Shown here: positions 61,844 to 64,000 of the stretch, one piece after another
Layout: each line of letters starts with the position of its first letter
How positions within the stretch are numbered: position 1 is the stretch's first letter
Origin: Eubacterium sp.
GTDB lineage: Bacteria; Bacillota; Clostridia; Lachnospirales; Lachnospiraceae
Assembly (NCBI GenBank): GCA_017539165.1
Contig: JAFYHN010000108.1
Span: 1-64,000 of the forward strand
Reading direction: 5' to 3'
DNA length: 64,000 nt
The notes under the pieces: generated by a model
Told to the model about the DNA's origin: nothing
Seen by the model: only the letters and a program-made list of their open reading frames with translations
Databases searched by the model: none
Translations under genes and position numbers: made by a program

Positions 61844-64000
61844 TTATGAATCACATCCGCATGATGTAACTAAACAATCGCATTCTGCATCGGCTGTTGC
61901 TGAGTTTGCATCATACAGTGAACTGCTAGATACGTGTAAAACTCTTGCCTTGATCTCCTTGGTCTTTCCGACATTCCAGAAGTTTTCACCCAGATATCCG
62001 CATGTACGACGGGTAACATTCATCTTGGAATGATCTTTGTTGTGACATACAGGACATTCCCATTCATTGTTCTCATTTATCTTTATCTCACCGTCATATC
62101 CGCAAATGTGACAGTAGTCTGACTTGGTATTGAACTCTGCATACTGAATGTTATCATAGATGAACTTGACCATCTCTCTAAGTGCATCCAGGTTGTTAGA
62201 CATATTCGGAATCTCTACATAAGAGATGCATCCACCTGATGATATAGGCTGGAACTTAGCCTCAATCTCGAATTTTGAAAATGCATCTATATCTTCACGG
62301 ACATCTACATGATATGAGTTAGTGTAGTAACCCTTATCAGTAATATCTTTGATAGTTCCGAAACGAGCTTTATCAATACGAGCGAATCTGTAACACAGGC
62401 TTTCTGCAGGTGTTCCGTAAAGTGCGAAACCGATTCCGGTATCTGCCTTCCACTTATCACATGTAGCTCTGAGATGCTTCATAACTTTCATGGCAAATTC
62501 AAAGCCCTTTTCGGATGTCTGGCTCTCACCTGTCATAAGCTTGGTCAACTCGTAAAGACCAATGTAACCAAGTGATATGGAAGAGTAGTTTCCAAAGAGG
62601 TATTTGTCAATCTTTGCACCCTTCTGAAGTCTTGTGATAGCACCATACTGCCAATGTATAGGAGAAACATCTGAAGTAACTCCAAGCAGTGCGTTGTGTC
62701 TGCACATGAGAGCTTCGTAACATAGCTCAAGTCTTTCGTTAAGGATTCTCCAGAATGTATCCATATCACCCTTAGACAGGATACCTATCTGAGGAAGATT
62801 GAGAGAGATAACACCCTGGTTGAAACGTCCTTCGAATTTATAGTTGCCATTTGCGTCCTTCCAAGGAGAAAGGAAGCTTCGACAGCCCATAGGGGAGAAT
62901 ACATTTCCCTCATAGTTTTCACGCATCTTTTTAGCGGAAATGTAATCTGGATACATACGCTTAGCAGAGCATCTTACTGCAAGCTCTGTTATGTAGTCAT
63001 ACTTTCCACCAGTCAGGTTGTTGCACTCATCAAGAACATAAACAAGTTTTGGGAATGCAGGAGTAACAAATACTCCGGCTTCATTCTTGATTCCCATGAG
63101 TCTCTGGCTCAGAATCTCTTCAACGATACGAGCATTTTCTTCGATATACTCGTCATTTTCATCGAGATGAAGGAAGAGTGTAACGAATGGAGACTGACCG
63201 TTTGTAGTCATCAGAGTATTGATCTGATACTGCATGGTCTGGATTCCAGATCTAAGTTCGTCTTTGAGACGCTCCTGGATCATTGATTCAAGTATGTCAG
63301 CATCAACTTTATCTCCGAAATCTTCTGTGTATCTCTTTTTATACTTGTTGTAACTCTTTCTGAGATATTTTCCGAAATGTCTCATATCAACGGACTGTCC
63401 GCCGTACTGAGATGAAGCTACCGAAGCCATTATCTGGGTAGCAACTGTACAAGCTACCTGGAAACTCTTCGGACTTTCGATGAGCTTACCGTTCATAACT
63501 GTTCCGTTATCAAGCATATCACCTATGTTGATAAGGCAGCAGTTGAAAATAGGCTGAAGGAAGTAATCAGCATCATGGAAATGAATCGCTCCCTCATCAT
63601 GTGCCTTCGAAATCTTTTCAGGAAGAAGTACTCTCTTGGTAAGATCCTTGGATACTTCACCGGCTATAAGATCACGCTGTGTAGATGCTACAAACGCATT
63701 CTTATTGGAGTTCTCTTCCATAACTTCTTTGTTACTATTCTTTATAAGGCTCAGAATTGAATCGTCAGTTGTGTTGGCTTTACGAACGAGCTCTCTTGTA
63801 TATCTGTAGATGATATAAGTTTTGGCAAGTGAATACTTACCTTCGGCCATGAGATCATGCTCGATGATATCCTGAATATCTTCAACAAGAATTCTCTTGC
63901 GCTTCTTAGTTTCAATGCCTTCAACGATCTCTTCAATCTTCTGATCAGTTATTTTTTCCTCAACTTCTACCTCGGCATTTGCCTTCTGAATGGCTACAAC
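61844..64000 (-). CDS. nrdD: Anaerobic ribonucleoside-triphosphate reductase (5' end outside window)
   Basis: 719 codons are present; the N terminus is off the right edge. The visible start holds the end of an ATP-cone regulatory domain (RILVEDIQDIIEHDLM and on to TYIIYRYTRELVRK). The core includes the catalytic barrel and C-terminal zinc site CHICGYDG ... CPVCHNK, then the glycyl-radical site RRTCGYLGENFWN. It makes dNTPs without oxygen. After the usual end (KARVLHV) about 30 further residues follow, finishing CDCLVTSCGCDS, which is unusual. A frame beginning at 63850 is internal, not a true start. Operon nrdD-nrdG-dut. Confidence 0.97.
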   Translation of the reverse strand, partial: VVAIQKANAEVEVEEKITDQKIEEIVEGIETKKRKRILVEDIQDIIEHDLMAEGKYSLAKTYIIYRYTRELVRKANTTDDSILSLIKNSNKEVMEENSNKNAFVASTQRDLIAGEVSKDLTKRVLLPEKISKAHDEGAIHFHDADYFLQPIFNCCLINIGDMLDNGTVMNGKLIESPKSFQVACTVATQIMASVASSQYGGQSVDMRHFGKYLRKSYNKYKKRYTEDFGDKVDADILESMIQERLKDELRSGIQTMQYQINTLMTTNGQSPFVTLFLHLDENDEYIEENARIVEEILSQRLMGIKNEAGVFVTPAFPKLVYVLDECNNLTGGKYDYITELAVRCSAKRMYPDYISAKKMRENYEGNVFSPMGCRSFLSPWKDANGNYKFEGRFNQGVISLNLPQIGILSKGDMDTFWRILNERLELCYEALMCRHNALLGVTSDVSPIHWQYGAITRLQKGAKIDKYLFGNYSSISLGYIGLYELTKLMTGESQTSEKGFEFAMKVMKHLRATCDKWKADTGIGFALYGTPAESLCYRFARIDKARFGTIKDITDKGYYTNSYHVDVREDIDAFSKFEIEAKFQPISSGGCISYVEIPNMSNNLDALREMVKFIYDNIQYAEFNTKSDYCHICGYDGEIKINENNEWECPVCHNKDHSKMNVTRRTCGYLGENFWNVGKTKEIKARVLHVSSSSLYDANSATADAECDCLVTSCGCDS

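Noticed and set aside
63575..63760. Forward open frame inside nrdD
   Set aside because: Shadow of nrdD with no start signal or recognisable domain.

Overview
The window looks like chromosomal DNA of an anaerobic, low-GC Gram-positive bacterium, most likely a Lachnospiraceae member of the Butyrivibrio/Pseudobutyrivibrio kind. This rests on an oxygen-sensitive class III ribonucleotide reductase, a CIRCE element, strong purine-rich ribosome sites, a GH94 cellobiose phosphorylase with a GH13 neopullulanase-like enzyme (plant-glycan use), LytTR regulators and frequent DUF families typical of that group. No tRNA or rRNA gene was seen. Genus is inference.

Layout. 1-4.7 kb: tail of an unknown gene, a SEDS cell-wall polymerase, an unrecognised protein, then decayed genes (5'-truncated DUF3427 helicase, SfsA-like scrap). 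4.7-9.4 kb: NUDIX hydrolase and a probably PadR-controlled operon (membrane protein, GNAT, PadR, acyltransferase-like protein, MFS). 9.5-17.8 kb: nitrilase-type hydrolase, membrane-anchored lysozyme-like protein with no ordinary start codon, sugar acetyltransferase, TetR and Fur-family regulators, a reverse-strand ABC exporter, and an orphan zinc-binding lipoprotein whose promoter is flanked by two 17-bp palindromes. 17.8-31.4 kb: LytTR two-component pair, GH13 enzyme, uvrB, HAD phosphatase, proA, acyl-ACP thioesterase, MacAB-like export operon, acyl carrier protein. 31.4-31.9 kb: two tandem copies of an apparent small RNA gene whose conserved loop is complementary to the ribosome site of the adjacent acyl carrier protein gene. 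31.9-36.3 kb (reverse): GH94 phosphorylase with a probable 400-nt, highly folded leader, aldose epimerase and HIT protein. 36.4-42.8 kb: SGNH esterase, methionine aminopeptidase, HD-GYP protein, CIRCE-controlled lon, rhomboid protease. 42.8-50.4 kb: the F1Fo ATP synthase operon. It lacks a separate delta gene; instead a delta C-terminal-like domain is fused to the front of alpha, and subunit c carries a signal-peptide-like extension. 50.4-55.2 kb: an AT-rich accessory block bounded by a perfect 17-bp direct repeat, holding a dead IS91-type transposase, an XRE regulator, two c-di-GMP-I riboswitches, zinc-ribbon membrane proteins and a YARHG lipoprotein. 55.2-64 kb: YolD-like protein and Y-family polymerase, SbcD/SbcC-like (YhaO/YhaN) nuclease pair, DUF4250, and the reverse-strand nrdD-nrdG-dut operon, with nrdD running off the right edge.

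Together the genes cover cell-wall growth, energy conservation, plant-sugar phosphorolysis, DNA repair and anaerobic dNTP supply, with accessory signalling through c-di-GMP (two riboswitches and one HD-GYP enzyme). The points most worth following are the delta-alpha ATP synthase fusion, the tandem small RNAs facing the acp ribosome site, the structured GH94 leader, and the riboswitch-bearing accessory block.
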